Assembly (NCBI GenBank): GCA_027592035.1
Contig: JAQCIK010000003.1
Coordinates: forward strand, 62,001-126,000
Origin: Casp-actino8 sp001510455
Lineage (GTDB): Bacteria > Actinomycetota > Acidimicrobiia > Acidimicrobiales > Ilumatobacteraceae
Direction: 5' to 3'
DNA length: 64,000 nucleotides
Both the position numbers and the translations under genes were made by a program. The notes beneath the pieces were generated by a model that was given only the letters and a program-made list of their open reading frames with translations, was not told where the DNA came from and ran no database searches. Positions 24,475 through 32,570 of this stretch are shown here, piece by piece (position 1 is the first letter of the stretch; each line of letters starts with the position of its first letter).

Positions 24475-26750
24475 CAGATACTCACCCGCAGTTCTCGTTC
24501 GGCTCGCTCGATCTCGTCACCGGTGAAGGACCGGTCGAGTCCGAGTACGTCGGGGGAGTCCTTGTGAACGCGCGGTTCGTTCTCGATCATTCGTTGAGCA
24601 CCGAGGCCGATGACGGCCACCAGGATGATGACGGCGATCAATCGTTGACCGGTCACGTCGAGCGCCGTGCCCCAGTCGACGGCCCCGCACAGCACGAGTC
24701 CGGCGACCAGATACACGATCGTGCTCGCCCGTCGAGCCGGGTGTGTGGAGTCGGCGATGGCGGCGAGGTTGGGAGTGACGGCCAGGAACCACACCACGCC
24801 GGTCACGAAGAACGACCAGTGTGACAGAACATCGGCCGCCGCGAGCGCCCAGATCGCCACTGCTCCGATGCCGGCGAAGGAAATCAGGCCCCATCGATTC
24901 TGCAGGGATCGGAAAGATTCGGCGGTCTGCAGTGCGGCACCGTTCGGATTGCGACCGAGGGTGATGCCGATCGTTCCGGGGAGCACCTTGGCGAGGTTCT
25001 TCAGCGATGGGACGACACTCGCGAGGATCGAGTTACCACCGAGCAGGATTCCACCGAAGAATGCGCCACCGACGGTTCCGACGCCACCGACGACGGCCAG
25101 CAGGACGACGGGCAGGCTCTGGGTGAAGTCGTAGTGCTGCGGACTGACCTTGTCGCCGGCGAGTGCACCGGCGCAGGCACCGATACCCGCCGACATGGCG
25201 AAAGCGACGACCTTGGTGCGCGTGAGGTTCATGCCGAGCGTGGCGGCGGCGGCCGGGGAGTCCTTCAGAGCGATGAACCGACGACCGAGTCGACTCCGAC
25301 GTACCGCGACCACGAGCAGACCGAGGATCGAGAAGGCGACCGACGCCAGAATCAATCGGGACCGCGGCGAGCCGATCTCGACGAATGGAACGTCGAGAAC
25401 CGGAACCGCGATGTTGCCGGTCTGGAAGGTCTGACGTTGGTTGAACACCAGTTTCGACACGAGAACGGCGAAGGCGGCGGTGCTGAGGGCGAGATAGATG
25501 CCGGTCAGTCGCAAGGCCGGTAGAGCGACGATCGCTCCGACGACGGCGACGATCAGGATCGCCACCACGAAGGCCAGCAGGTTTCCGTTGCCGGGCAGTT
25601 TGGCCATGGCGATGGCGCCCAGACCGGCGAAGGTGAGAGGCGCGAGCGACATCTGCCCGGCGTAACCCGTGAGGGGTACGAGCGAGAGAGCAACGATCGC
25701 AAAGGTGAAACCGTTGAGCAGCAACAGCGTGTTGGCTCGAGTCAGCATTCCGGAGATTCCGACCGTGATCACGATGAGGGTGACTGCGCCGAGGATGGCC
25801 GTGCTCCACTGCGGAACTCGCGACTCCTCTCGGAACCGCGTCACGCCGGCTCGCAGTCGTGACTGCGGACGGGCGAGAAGGGCGACGAAGAGAATGATCG
25901 TCGGGATCGACGCTCGCACTCCCGACAGCGAGAAGCCGAAGAACGACTGCGGGAACCACGACGAATCGGAGTAGGCGAGGTAGTAAGCGTCGAGAAGTCC
26001 GAGCAGTGCGGCACCGAAGAAGGTGAGTGGCAGGTTCTTGAGCCGTCCGATGATCGCGGCTGCGTAGGCGTTGATCACGAGAAGAACCAGCGGTTCGATG
26101 TTGAGCTGCTGTTCGCCGGCCAGAAGGATCCCGGCCAGTGCTGCGAGTGACGCGCTGATCGCCCAGGCGAACATCGAGACTCGATCGGGGCGAGCGCCGT
26201 TCAGCTCGGTGAGACTGCGATCGTCGACGACGGCACGCATGGCCACACCCATGCGTGTCTTGTAGAGAACGATGCGCAAGACGATCGCCACCAGAATCGC
26301 GCAACCGAACGTGATGATCCGGTGCCACGACACGTTGATGCCACCGATCGCGACGCTGTTGCCCTCGAAGAACTTGAGAAATGCTTCTCGACTCGAATCA
26401 CTCGGCCAGATCCAGTTGGCGAGGCCGATCATGAAGGCGAACAACGCCACCGTGACCGACAATCGCACGACTTCGGTGGTTCCCTGCAGGCCACGCATCA
26501 CCACACGTTCGGTGAGGATGCCGAACAACGGTGCGAGGACGAACAGCGTGAGGAACAGCGCGATCGGCGCCGGGAGGTCCCAGTCGAAGCGCAACTGCCA
26601 GTACGTGAACGCGGCGAGCATGCCGGTCGCGCCGTGAGCAAGATTGAAGATGCCCGACGTCGTGTACGTGACGACGAGTCCGCTGGCCACCACCGCGTAG
26701 ATCGCGCCGGTCGACAGACCGATGATGGTGAAGGTCAGCAGTTCCTGCAC
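24474..26750 (-). CDS. Fused LivH-LivM permease with C-terminal membrane extension
   Basis: A 758-residue protein combining both permease subunits of a HAAT importer. Residues 1 to about 290 form LivH (SGIFNLAHGATGMLAAF near the N terminus); residues about 330-610 form LivM (LTGYAGQMSLAPLTFAGLGA and VSPQHYDFTQSLPVVLLAVVGG). After residue about 625 there are four further hydrophobic helices and an acidic tail (FTGDEIERAERELRVSI) not found in ordinary LivM. LivH and LivM are usually separate genes. The start is ATG 26750, 39 nt after the SBP gene. Confidence 0.85.
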   Translation of the reverse strand: MQELLTFTIIGLSTGAIYAVVASGLVVTYTTSGIFNLAHGATGMLAAFTYWQLRFDWDLPAPIALFLTLFVLAPLFGILTERVVMRGLQGTTEVVRLSVTVALFAFMIGLANWIWPSDSSREAFLKFFEGNSVAIGGINVSWHRIITFGCAILVAIVLRIVLYKTRMGVAMRAVVDDRSLTELNGARPDRVSMFAWAISASLAALAGILLAGEQQLNIEPLVLLVINAYAAAIIGRLKNLPLTFFGAALLGLLDAYYLAYSDSSWFPQSFFGFSLSGVRASIPTIILFVALLARPQSRLRAGVTRFREESRVPQWSTAILGAVTLIVITVGISGMLTRANTLLLLNGFTFAIVALSLVPLTGYAGQMSLAPLTFAGLGAIAMAKLPGNGNLLAFVVAILIVAVVGAIVALPALRLTGIYLALSTAAFAVLVSKLVFNQRQTFQTGNIAVPVLDVPFVEIGSPRSRLILASVAFSILGLLVVAVRRSRLGRRFIALKDSPAAAATLGMNLTRTKVVAFAMSAGIGACAGALAGDKVSPQHYDFTQSLPVVLLAVVGGVGTVGGAFFGGILLGGNSILASVVPSLKNLAKVLPGTIGITLGRNPNGAALQTAESFRSLQNRWGLISFAGIGAVAIWALAAADVLSHWSFFVTGVVWFLAVTPNLAAIADSTHPARRASTIVYLVAGLVLCGAVDWGTALDVTGQRLIAVIILVAVIGLGAQRMIENEPRVHKDSPDVLGLDRSFTGDEIERAERELRVSI

Positions 26751-26789
26751 GCAGGGTCTCCGTTCAGCCGGTCAGTTCTTCGCGACCGG

Positions 26790-28280
26790 TCAGTTCTCGC
26801 GAGTCGGATCGATGCCCTGGGTCGTGTCACCGAAGTCGCCGGCGAGCTCGGCGATGCCTGGATCGTCGCAGTGCCATCCGCCCCCGTTGTCGTCGGCGCT
26901 ACCGAGTTGCGGGAAGACCCGGACCCATTCACCGTTGTCGATCCCCATGATGATTCCGCACTCGGGTGGCAGACCCTCGGCCGGGTTCGACTCGGTGTGC
27001 AAGCCACCCGCGTTCCACGACGTGATGGTCTTGGCAGCAGCGAGGACGCACTCACGCTCGAGAACGTTGTTGTTCGAGTCGAGGCACTTGTTGGCCGCCG
27101 TGGCGAAGAGCAGGTAGGCCGACGTGGCCTGCAGACCCAGGCCGGCGATACGACCGTTCGGATTGTGGGCCGCCATCATGTCGAGATACGACCGCATGCC
27201 CGGGAATCGGTCGGCCTCTTCGAACGGTGCGTAGGCCGTACGAACACGGAACCCCTCGGTCGCCGTTGAGTTGCCCTCGGCCACCATCTGCTCGGTGTAG
27301 TGGTTGGCATCGGCGAAAACCAGTTCGGGGACGTAGCCGACCTCGCGCATGGCCTTGTAGAGAAGGATCAGGTTGCCGGGTTCGCCCACGAAAGCCATCG
27401 CCGAGACGTCGCCGTCCTTCAACTTCTGAGCGAACGGCACCCAGTTGGCTTCACCGGTGGGTGAGTAGGCGATCATCTGCGTCACTTCGTAACCGCCGAC
27501 CGCTTCCATGCCGGCCGCGATCTGATCGGCGTTGATCTTGGTGATCGTGACGTCGGAGTACACGATGGCCGTGTTCTTCACGGCATCGGGGTACGTCTCG
27601 GCGCCCCACTTCAACCAACCGATCGGCTTCACGTACGCCGGGTTGGGAAGGGGCTGCACCTTGCCGTTGCCCTCGGCGGCCGCCGTCGACACCGCGTAGC
27701 CGGGAACGCTCACCATGCCGCATTCGTGGAAGCGGGGGTACATCTGATCGTCGAAAACCCAGCCACCACCGACCATGGCGAACACCTCGGCACAGGCTTG
27801 CTCGATCGCGGCCGGAACGTTGAAGAGTTTGCCGTCGAGGTCGACCACGTCGATCTGCAGTCCGCGGATTCCACCTTGTTCGTTGCACCAACCGGCGAAG
27901 GCCTTGGCGGCGTCGAGCATCTCGATGGTGAGGCCGGGGGCACCCTCGTAACCGTGATCGTTCTGCGTACCGAGCTTCAGAGTGCTGCCGCCGTTCTGGC
28001 CGTCGGCGATGGTGGGTACTCCGGCGTCGGTGGCCGGACCACATGGACTCTCCAACGTTCCGAACATGGGAACGGCCGGCGCCTCGGTGGCCGGCGGAGC
28101 CTCGGAGTCCGAGGGTGCCGATGTTTCGGCTGGTGCTTCGGTGGCCGGGGCCGCAGTCGGGGCGGTGTCGTCGCTCTCGCGATTCGAGCACGCCACGGTG
28201 ATCGAGAGAAGTGCTCCCAACGCAATAACGGAGCGGAGTCGACGACGTGATGATGCGGTCGAGAGTGCGACTGCTTGCAT
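26790..28280 (-). CDS. ABC transporter substrate-binding lipoprotein (HAAT family)
   Basis: A 496-residue periplasmic-binding-type lipoprotein. The signal peptide ends SITVAC, with Cys31 as the lipidation site, followed by an Ala/Pro/Thr/Glu-rich linker to about residue 70. The body has a type I binding fold (AKAFAGWCNEQGGIRGLQID). It is the first gene of the SBP-LivHM-LivG-LivF operon. A paralogue lies at 44380-45885. The ligand is unknown; nearby steroid genes make a steroid-derived acid possible, but that is only context. The start ATG follows an AGGGGG site. Confidence 0.86.
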   Translation of the reverse strand: MQAVALSTASSRRRLRSVIALGALLSITVACSNRESDDTAPTAAPATEAPAETSAPSDSEAPPATEAPAVPMFGTLESPCGPATDAGVPTIADGQNGGSTLKLGTQNDHGYEGAPGLTIEMLDAAKAFAGWCNEQGGIRGLQIDVVDLDGKLFNVPAAIEQACAEVFAMVGGGWVFDDQMYPRFHECGMVSVPGYAVSTAAAEGNGKVQPLPNPAYVKPIGWLKWGAETYPDAVKNTAIVYSDVTITKINADQIAAGMEAVGGYEVTQMIAYSPTGEANWVPFAQKLKDGDVSAMAFVGEPGNLILLYKAMREVGYVPELVFADANHYTEQMVAEGNSTATEGFRVRTAYAPFEEADRFPGMRSYLDMMAAHNPNGRIAGLGLQATSAYLLFATAANKCLDSNNNVLERECVLAAAKTITSWNAGGLHTESNPAEGLPPECGIIMGIDNGEWVRVFPQLGSADDNGGGWHCDDPGIAELAGDFGDTTQGIDPTREN

Positions 28281-28300
28281 GATTCCCCCTCTGTCGGTTG

Positions 28301-28316
28301 CGACGCCCCCGCGTCG
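28301..28316. promoter_or_regulatory. Inverted repeat in the SBP/DUF35 divergent promoter
   Basis: CGACGC-CCCC-GCGTCG has perfect 6-bp arms 20 nt upstream of the SBP start, in the 107-bp interval separating the transporter operon from the steroid thiolase operon. GACA...TGTC half-sites occur further right (28331-28345). It could be an operator for either direction or a leader hairpin. Confidence 0.35.
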
Positions 28317-28387
28317 CCCGGTCGTGCAGTCGACACTAGCAATGTCGGGTGTGTCCGAGTCAGAGGACTTCTGCTACGAATGGTGGG

Positions 28388-28861
28388 GTGTCCGGAGCAT
28401 CTATCGGATCCCTCCACGGAGACTCCTTCGTCGCACCTCTCGAAGTTGCCTATCCCTACAGTCGAACCGTCGGAACGGCCCTGTCCCGTTTCTTCACGTC
28501 GCTGAAGGAAGGTCGACTCGAGGGAACGAAGGGGAGCGATGGTCGGGTCTACTTCCCACCAGCCGAATTCGACCCCGAGACCGGTGATCAGCTCACCGAG
28601 TGGGTGACTCTTCCCGAGACGGGGCGAGTCGTCACCTGGGCCTGGCAATCCACGCCGGCGCCCGACCAGCCACTCGATCACCCGTTCGCTTGGGCACTGA
28701 TCACTCTCGACGGAGCCGACGTGCCGTTGTTGCACGCGGTCGACGCACGATCGATCGACGCCATGGCCACCGGGATGGCCGTGAAGGTTCGTTGGGCCGC
28801 CGAACGTGGCAACGGAATCACCGACATCGCCTGTTTCGAACCGATCGGAGGTGCGTCATGA
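28388..28861 (+). CDS. DUF35 OB-fold protein, first of a pair (Ltp partner)
   Basis: A 157-residue DUF35-type protein. It shows the OB-fold half (GRVVTWAWQSTP, PFAWALITLDGADVPLLHAVDA, GMAVKVRWAAERGNGITDIACFEPI) but lacks zinc-ribbon cysteines. DUF35 proteins pair with thiolase-fold aldolases of steroid side-chain degradation and bind the acyl-CoA. Together with the next gene it equals the size and layout of a two-domain Rv3521-like protein, so this looks like a split version. The GTG at 28388 is the best start; frames further upstream lack support. The stop overlaps the next gene (ATGA). Confidence 0.75.
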   Translation: MSGASIGSLHGDSFVAPLEVAYPYSRTVGTALSRFFTSLKEGRLEGTKGSDGRVYFPPAEFDPETGDQLTEWVTLPETGRVVTWAWQSTPAPDQPLDHPFAWALITLDGADVPLLHAVDARSIDAMATGMAVKVRWAAERGNGITDIACFEPIGGAS

Positions 28862-29355
28862 GCGAGGCCGACGGCATCGTGCGACTGCGCCAACCCATCG
28901 GAGTCGAGTACTCCTGGTCAGCCGGCCCGAATGCGACGAGTCACTTGTCGGGTCTCATGAACGGCAAGTTGATCGGCAAGCGTTGCCCGAGTTGCACACT
29001 CGTGTACTTCCCGCCACGCAACGGAGTGTGTCCGAAGTGCGCGGCCATTCTCGCCGAGGACGTCGAGGTCGGGCCGAAGGGAACCATTTCCACGTTCTGT
29101 GTGGTGAACGTTCCGTTCCTCGGCCAGAAGGTGAAGATTCCGTACGTCGCGGCGCAGATCGTTCTCGACGGTGCCGACATCTCGATGCAACACCTCATCC
29201 AGGAGTGCGAAGCTGATGAGGTTCGAATCGGTATGCGTGTCGAGCCGGTGTGGAAGGACCGCTCGGAATGGGGACCAACGCTCGAGAGCATCGCCCATTT
29301 CCGCCCCACAGGTGAGCCCGATGCGGCCCTCGGTTCGAAGGCGGGTGAGAGCTGA
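28858..29355 (+). CDS. Zinc-ribbon DUF35 OB-fold protein
   Basis: A 165-residue protein with a rubredoxin-like zinc ribbon (CPSC at about 40 and CPKC at about 56) followed by an OB-fold (GTISTFCVVNVPF, KIPYVAAQIVLDGAD). This is the DUF35 family that forms heteromeric complexes with Ltp-type thiolase-fold aldolases, as ChsH2 does with Ltp2. The ATG at 28858 overlaps the previous stop by 4 nt and the TGA overlaps the next ATG by 1 nt, so the pair and the aldolase are made together. Confidence 0.85.
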   Translation: MSEADGIVRLRQPIGVEYSWSAGPNATSHLSGLMNGKLIGKRCPSCTLVYFPPRNGVCPKCAAILAEDVEVGPKGTISTFCVVNVPFLGQKVKIPYVAAQIVLDGADISMQHLIQECEADEVRIGMRVEPVWKDRSEWGPTLESIAHFRPTGEPDAALGSKAGES

Positions 29356-30410
29356 TGCGTGACGTCGCCATCGTCGCCACCGCCCAGCGGCCGAGTCAGA
29401 TCGGTACGCAACTCACCTCGGTCGAACTCATTCTTCCCGTCGTCGCCGAAGTCGTGAAGAACGCCGGCATCGAGCGACGGGACGTCGGCTTCTGGTGTCA
29501 CGGAAGTTGCGACTACATGAGCGGCCAGCCCTTCAGTTTCGTGGCCGCCGTCGATGCGATCGGAGCCTGGCCACCCATCGTCGAGAGCCACGTGGAAGGT
29601 GACGGTGCGCTCGCGTTGTACGAAGCGTGGGTCAAGCTGCAGACTGGCGAGTGTGACATCGCCGTGGTGTTCGCGAACGGAAAGACCACGTCCGGTCCCA
29701 TCGATCGCATCCTCACACTGCAAGCCGATCCGTATTTCGTGACACCGCTGTGGCCCGGATTCGATGCGATGGCCGCATTGCAGGCCCGAGCGTGTCTCGA
29801 TGCCGGTGTGATGACCGAAGCTCAAATGGCCGAGGTGGCGGTGCGCAGTCGCCGCGATGCCAAAGCCAACGCCATTGCGCATCTGAAAGGTGACCACACC
29901 GTCGACGAACTGCTGGCGTCGCCGTACACCACGGCTCCGCTGCGGGCTCACGACTGCAGTGTTCCGGTCGACGGCGCGAATGCCGTCGTGTTGGCAGCCG
30001 ACGACGTCGCTCGACGTCTGGCCGACCGACCGGCCTGGATTCGTGGTATCGACCATCGCATCGACACCCAGCGCCTCGGAGCGCGCTCACTCGTCACGAG
30101 CGATTCCACCCGGATCGCAGCCGAGAAAGCCGGTGTCGGAGCAGACAAGGTCGACGTGGCCGAGCTCTACGCCCCGTACACCCACCAAGAACTGTTGTTG
30201 ACGGCGGCGATGGGTCTGGAAGCGTCGGCGACGCAGATCAACCCGAGTGGTGGAGCCCTGGTGGCCAACCCGGCCATGGCGGCCGGACTCGCCCGTTTCG
30301 CCGAGGCCGCCGAGGCGGTTTTCGCCGGACGAGCCGATCGTGCGGTTGCTCATTCGACGAGTGGGCCGTGTCTGCAGCAGAACTTGGTGTGTGTGATGGA
30401 GGGTGACTGA
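29355..30410 (+). CDS. ltp4: Thiolase-fold lipid-transfer protein, Ltp4-like aldolase candidate
   Basis: A 351-residue thiolase-fold protein corresponding in size and position to mycobacterial Ltp4 (Rv3522). The region that carries the nucleophilic Cys in true thiolases reads SHVEGDGALALYEAW, with no Cys, which argues against thiolysis and for a retro-aldol role like Ltp2. The C-terminal NPSGGALVANP is the retained thiolase glycine motif. It is encoded directly after two DUF35 proteins, its likely structural partners. The start ATG overlaps the previous stop (TGATG). Confidence 0.75.
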   Translation: MRDVAIVATAQRPSQIGTQLTSVELILPVVAEVVKNAGIERRDVGFWCHGSCDYMSGQPFSFVAAVDAIGAWPPIVESHVEGDGALALYEAWVKLQTGECDIAVVFANGKTTSGPIDRILTLQADPYFVTPLWPGFDAMAALQARACLDAGVMTEAQMAEVAVRSRRDAKANAIAHLKGDHTVDELLASPYTTAPLRAHDCSVPVDGANAVVLAADDVARRLADRPAWIRGIDHRIDTQRLGARSLVTSDSTRIAAEKAGVGADKVDVAELYAPYTHQELLLTAAMGLEASATQINPSGGALVANPAMAAGLARFAEAAEAVFAGRADRAVAHSTSGPCLQQNLVCVMEGD

Positions 30411-30411
30411 C

Positions 30412-31569
30412 ATGGCCGAACGATGTGCAGTGGTCGGAGTCGGTCAGACGAATCACTCGTCGTGCCGAGCCGACGTGTCGATCGCCGGACTGGTGCGAGA
30501 GGCCGTCGATCGAGCGCTGGCCGACGCCGGTATCACCATTCAAGACGTCGATGCCGTGGTGATCGGCAAAGCACCTGATTCGCTCGAAGGTGTGGCCATG
30601 CCCGAACTGTGGCTGGCCGATGCGCTGGCTGCTCACGGCAAGCCGGTTTTCCGCGTTCACACGGCGGGCTCGGTGGGCGGATCGACGGCCATCGTCGCCG
30701 CTCAGCACGTGATGGCCGGAATCCACGGAACCGTTCTCACGATCGGCTTCGAGAAGCAGAGCGACGGCAACGCGATGTGGGCGCTCAGTGTTCCGATCCC
30801 GTTCGGGATGCCGGTGCACGCCGGTGCGGGTGGCTACTTCTCGCCGATCGTGCGTGGATACATCGCTCGCTCGGGTGCCCCGTCGCACATCGGCGCCATG
30901 GTGGCCGTGAAGGATCGAACGAACGCGTGCAAGAACCCGTACGCGCACTTGCACGAGCCCGACTGGACGCTCGAGAAGGCTCTCGAGACGCCGATGCTCT
31001 GGGATCCGATTCGTTTCATCGAGACCTGTCCGTCGAGTGACGGTGCGATGGCCCTCGTCATCATGAACGAAGAGCGGGCCGAGAAGATGTCGGGTCCGAA
31101 GGCCTGGGTGCATGCGACGTCGATGCGTAGTGAGCCGACGGCCTTCGCCGGTCGTGAACAGGTGAGTCCGCGGGCCGGTGAGATGTGCGCCGAAGACCTG
31201 TGGCGCAAGGGTGGCATCACGAATCCGGCCGAAGAGATCGACGTGGTCGAGATGTACGTGCCCTTCGCCTGGTTCGAACCCATGTGGCTCGAGAACCTCG
31301 GATTCGCCGCCCGTAACGAAGGATGGCGCATGGTGGAGGACGGTGTCACCGAGATGACGGGTTCGTTGCCGGTCAATCCGTCGGGCGGTGTGTTGTCGTC
31401 GAATCCGATCGGGGCCTCGGGCATGATCCGCTTCGGCGAGGCATGCATGCAGGTGATGGGCAAGGCCGGGGAGCACCAGATCGAGGGGGCGAAGAAGGCA
31501 GTCGGCCACGCTTACGGCGGCGGCAGCCAATTCTTCGCCATGTGGCTCGTCTCCTCCCTCAAACCCTGA
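30412..31569 (+). CDS. ltp3: Thiolase-fold lipid-transfer protein, Ltp3-like aldolase candidate
   Basis: A 385-residue thiolase-fold protein matching Ltp3 (Rv3523) by size, sequence style and order. The usual nucleophile position reads HTAGSVGGSTAIVAAQ, without Cys, while the C-terminal NPSGGVLSSNPIGASG and HAYGGGSQFFAMWL motifs are kept. As with its neighbour, carbon-carbon cleavage of a beta-hydroxy acyl-CoA is more likely than thiolysis. The ATG at 30412 is chosen because GGAGGG ends 8 nt upstream; a GTG at 30403 is the alternative. It is the last gene of the four-gene operon and is followed by a hairpin. Confidence 0.75.
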   Translation: MAERCAVVGVGQTNHSSCRADVSIAGLVREAVDRALADAGITIQDVDAVVIGKAPDSLEGVAMPELWLADALAAHGKPVFRVHTAGSVGGSTAIVAAQHVMAGIHGTVLTIGFEKQSDGNAMWALSVPIPFGMPVHAGAGGYFSPIVRGYIARSGAPSHIGAMVAVKDRTNACKNPYAHLHEPDWTLEKALETPMLWDPIRFIETCPSSDGAMALVIMNEERAEKMSGPKAWVHATSMRSEPTAFAGREQVSPRAGEMCAEDLWRKGGITNPAEEIDVVEMYVPFAWFEPMWLENLGFAARNEGWRMVEDGVTEMTGSLPVNPSGGVLSSNPIGASGMIRFGEACMQVMGKAGEHQIEGAKKAVGHAYGGGSQFFAMWLVSSLKP

Positions 31570-31587
31570 CCCCACAATTCGCCCACT

Positions 31588-31626
31588 CTGAAGCACAATG
31601 CCCGCAGTGGGTGCACTGCGCTTCAG
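31588..31626. terminator. Bidirectional hairpin between convergent ltp3 and echA19
   Basis: A two-part stem: outer CTGAAG/CTTCAG (31588-31593, 31621-31626) and inner CGCAGTG-GGTG-CACTGCG (31603-31620). A further complementary pair, CCCTGACCCC (31564-31573) and GGGGTCAGGG (31653-31662), flanks the whole interval. There is no U-tract, but the position between convergent stops fits a shared terminator. Confidence 0.6.
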
Positions 31627-31663
31627 GGTGACGACTCGTGCACGGTTGGAGGGGGGTCAGGGG

Positions 31664-32464
31664 TCAGGTGCGGGTCCAGTTGGGGGAGCGCTTCTCGGCG
31701 AAGGCTCGGGGCCCTTCCTTGGAATCGTTGGTCGAAAAGATCGGCCACCCGATCTCGAACTCCCGCTTCAGCCCGTCCTCTTCCGACATGGCCGCCGTCT
31801 CCTGCACCGATTTGAGGATCGCTTCCACGGCCAACGGTCCGTTGGCGGCGATCATCTCGGCCAGCTCCATCGCCTTGTCGAGCGCTCCGCCATCGGGCAC
31901 CACATGCCCGATCAGGCCGATCTCCTTGGCCTCGGCTGCGGTGTAACCCCGGGCGGTGAGCAGCATCTCGAGCGCGTTCGTGTAACCGATCTGGCGTTGC
32001 AGACGAACGGTGCTTCCACCCACGGGGAACAGTCCGCGACGAGCTTCGAACACGCCGAAGGTGGCTGACTCACCGGCCACTCGGATGTGAGTCGCCTGGA
32101 GGATCTCGGTACCACCAGCCACGGCGTAACCCTCGACGGCGGCCACCAACGGTTTGTGCAGCCGGTAGTGCCGTAACAAGGCCTTCCAGTGCAGATCGGG
32201 ATCGGCGGCCCATCGCTCCTGGTACGGATTCGGTCCGGAATCGTCGTTGGCCCGGGCCTTCAGATCCATTCCGGTGCAGAACGACCCTCCGGCCCCGGTG
32301 AGAACGGCACAGCGCAGGTCGTCGTCCTCGTTCAACTGCACCCAGGCATCAGCGAGGCCGACGATCATCGCCGGACTGAGAGCGTTCTTGGCTTCGGGTC
32401 GATTCATGGTGACGACGAGGACGTTGCCGCGCTTCTCCACCAGAAGATGTTCGGTTGATGCCAT
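31664..32464 (-). CDS. echA19: Crotonase-family enoyl-CoA hydratase, EchA19-like
   Basis: A 266-residue crotonase. The oxyanion-hole segments are GSFCTGMDLKA and AVEGYAVAGGTE, and the C-terminal SKEGPRAFAEKRSPNW is closely like mycobacterial EchA19, which hydrates a steroid side-chain enoyl-CoA in cholesterol catabolism. It lies divergent from the FadD19-like ligase, the same partner gene as in M. tuberculosis. The ATG at 32464 follows a GGAGGAA site. Assignment to steroid substrates is by similarity and context. Confidence 0.8.
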   Translation of the reverse strand: MASTEHLLVEKRGNVLVVTMNRPEAKNALSPAMIVGLADAWVQLNEDDDLRCAVLTGAGGSFCTGMDLKARANDDSGPNPYQERWAADPDLHWKALLRHYRLHKPLVAAVEGYAVAGGTEILQATHIRVAGESATFGVFEARRGLFPVGGSTVRLQRQIGYTNALEMLLTARGYTAAEAKEIGLIGHVVPDGGALDKAMELAEMIAANGPLAVEAILKSVQETAAMSEEDGLKREFEIGWPIFSTNDSKEGPRAFAEKRSPNWTRT

Positions 32465-32570
32465 GGTTCCTCCCTGATGAGCGGGTCTTCCCCTCTACTT
32501 GTACTACGGCACGTGGACGACGGACGGTACGGGTGGCCAGTGATCGGCCGTGATGCGCGAAACTCGGTCC

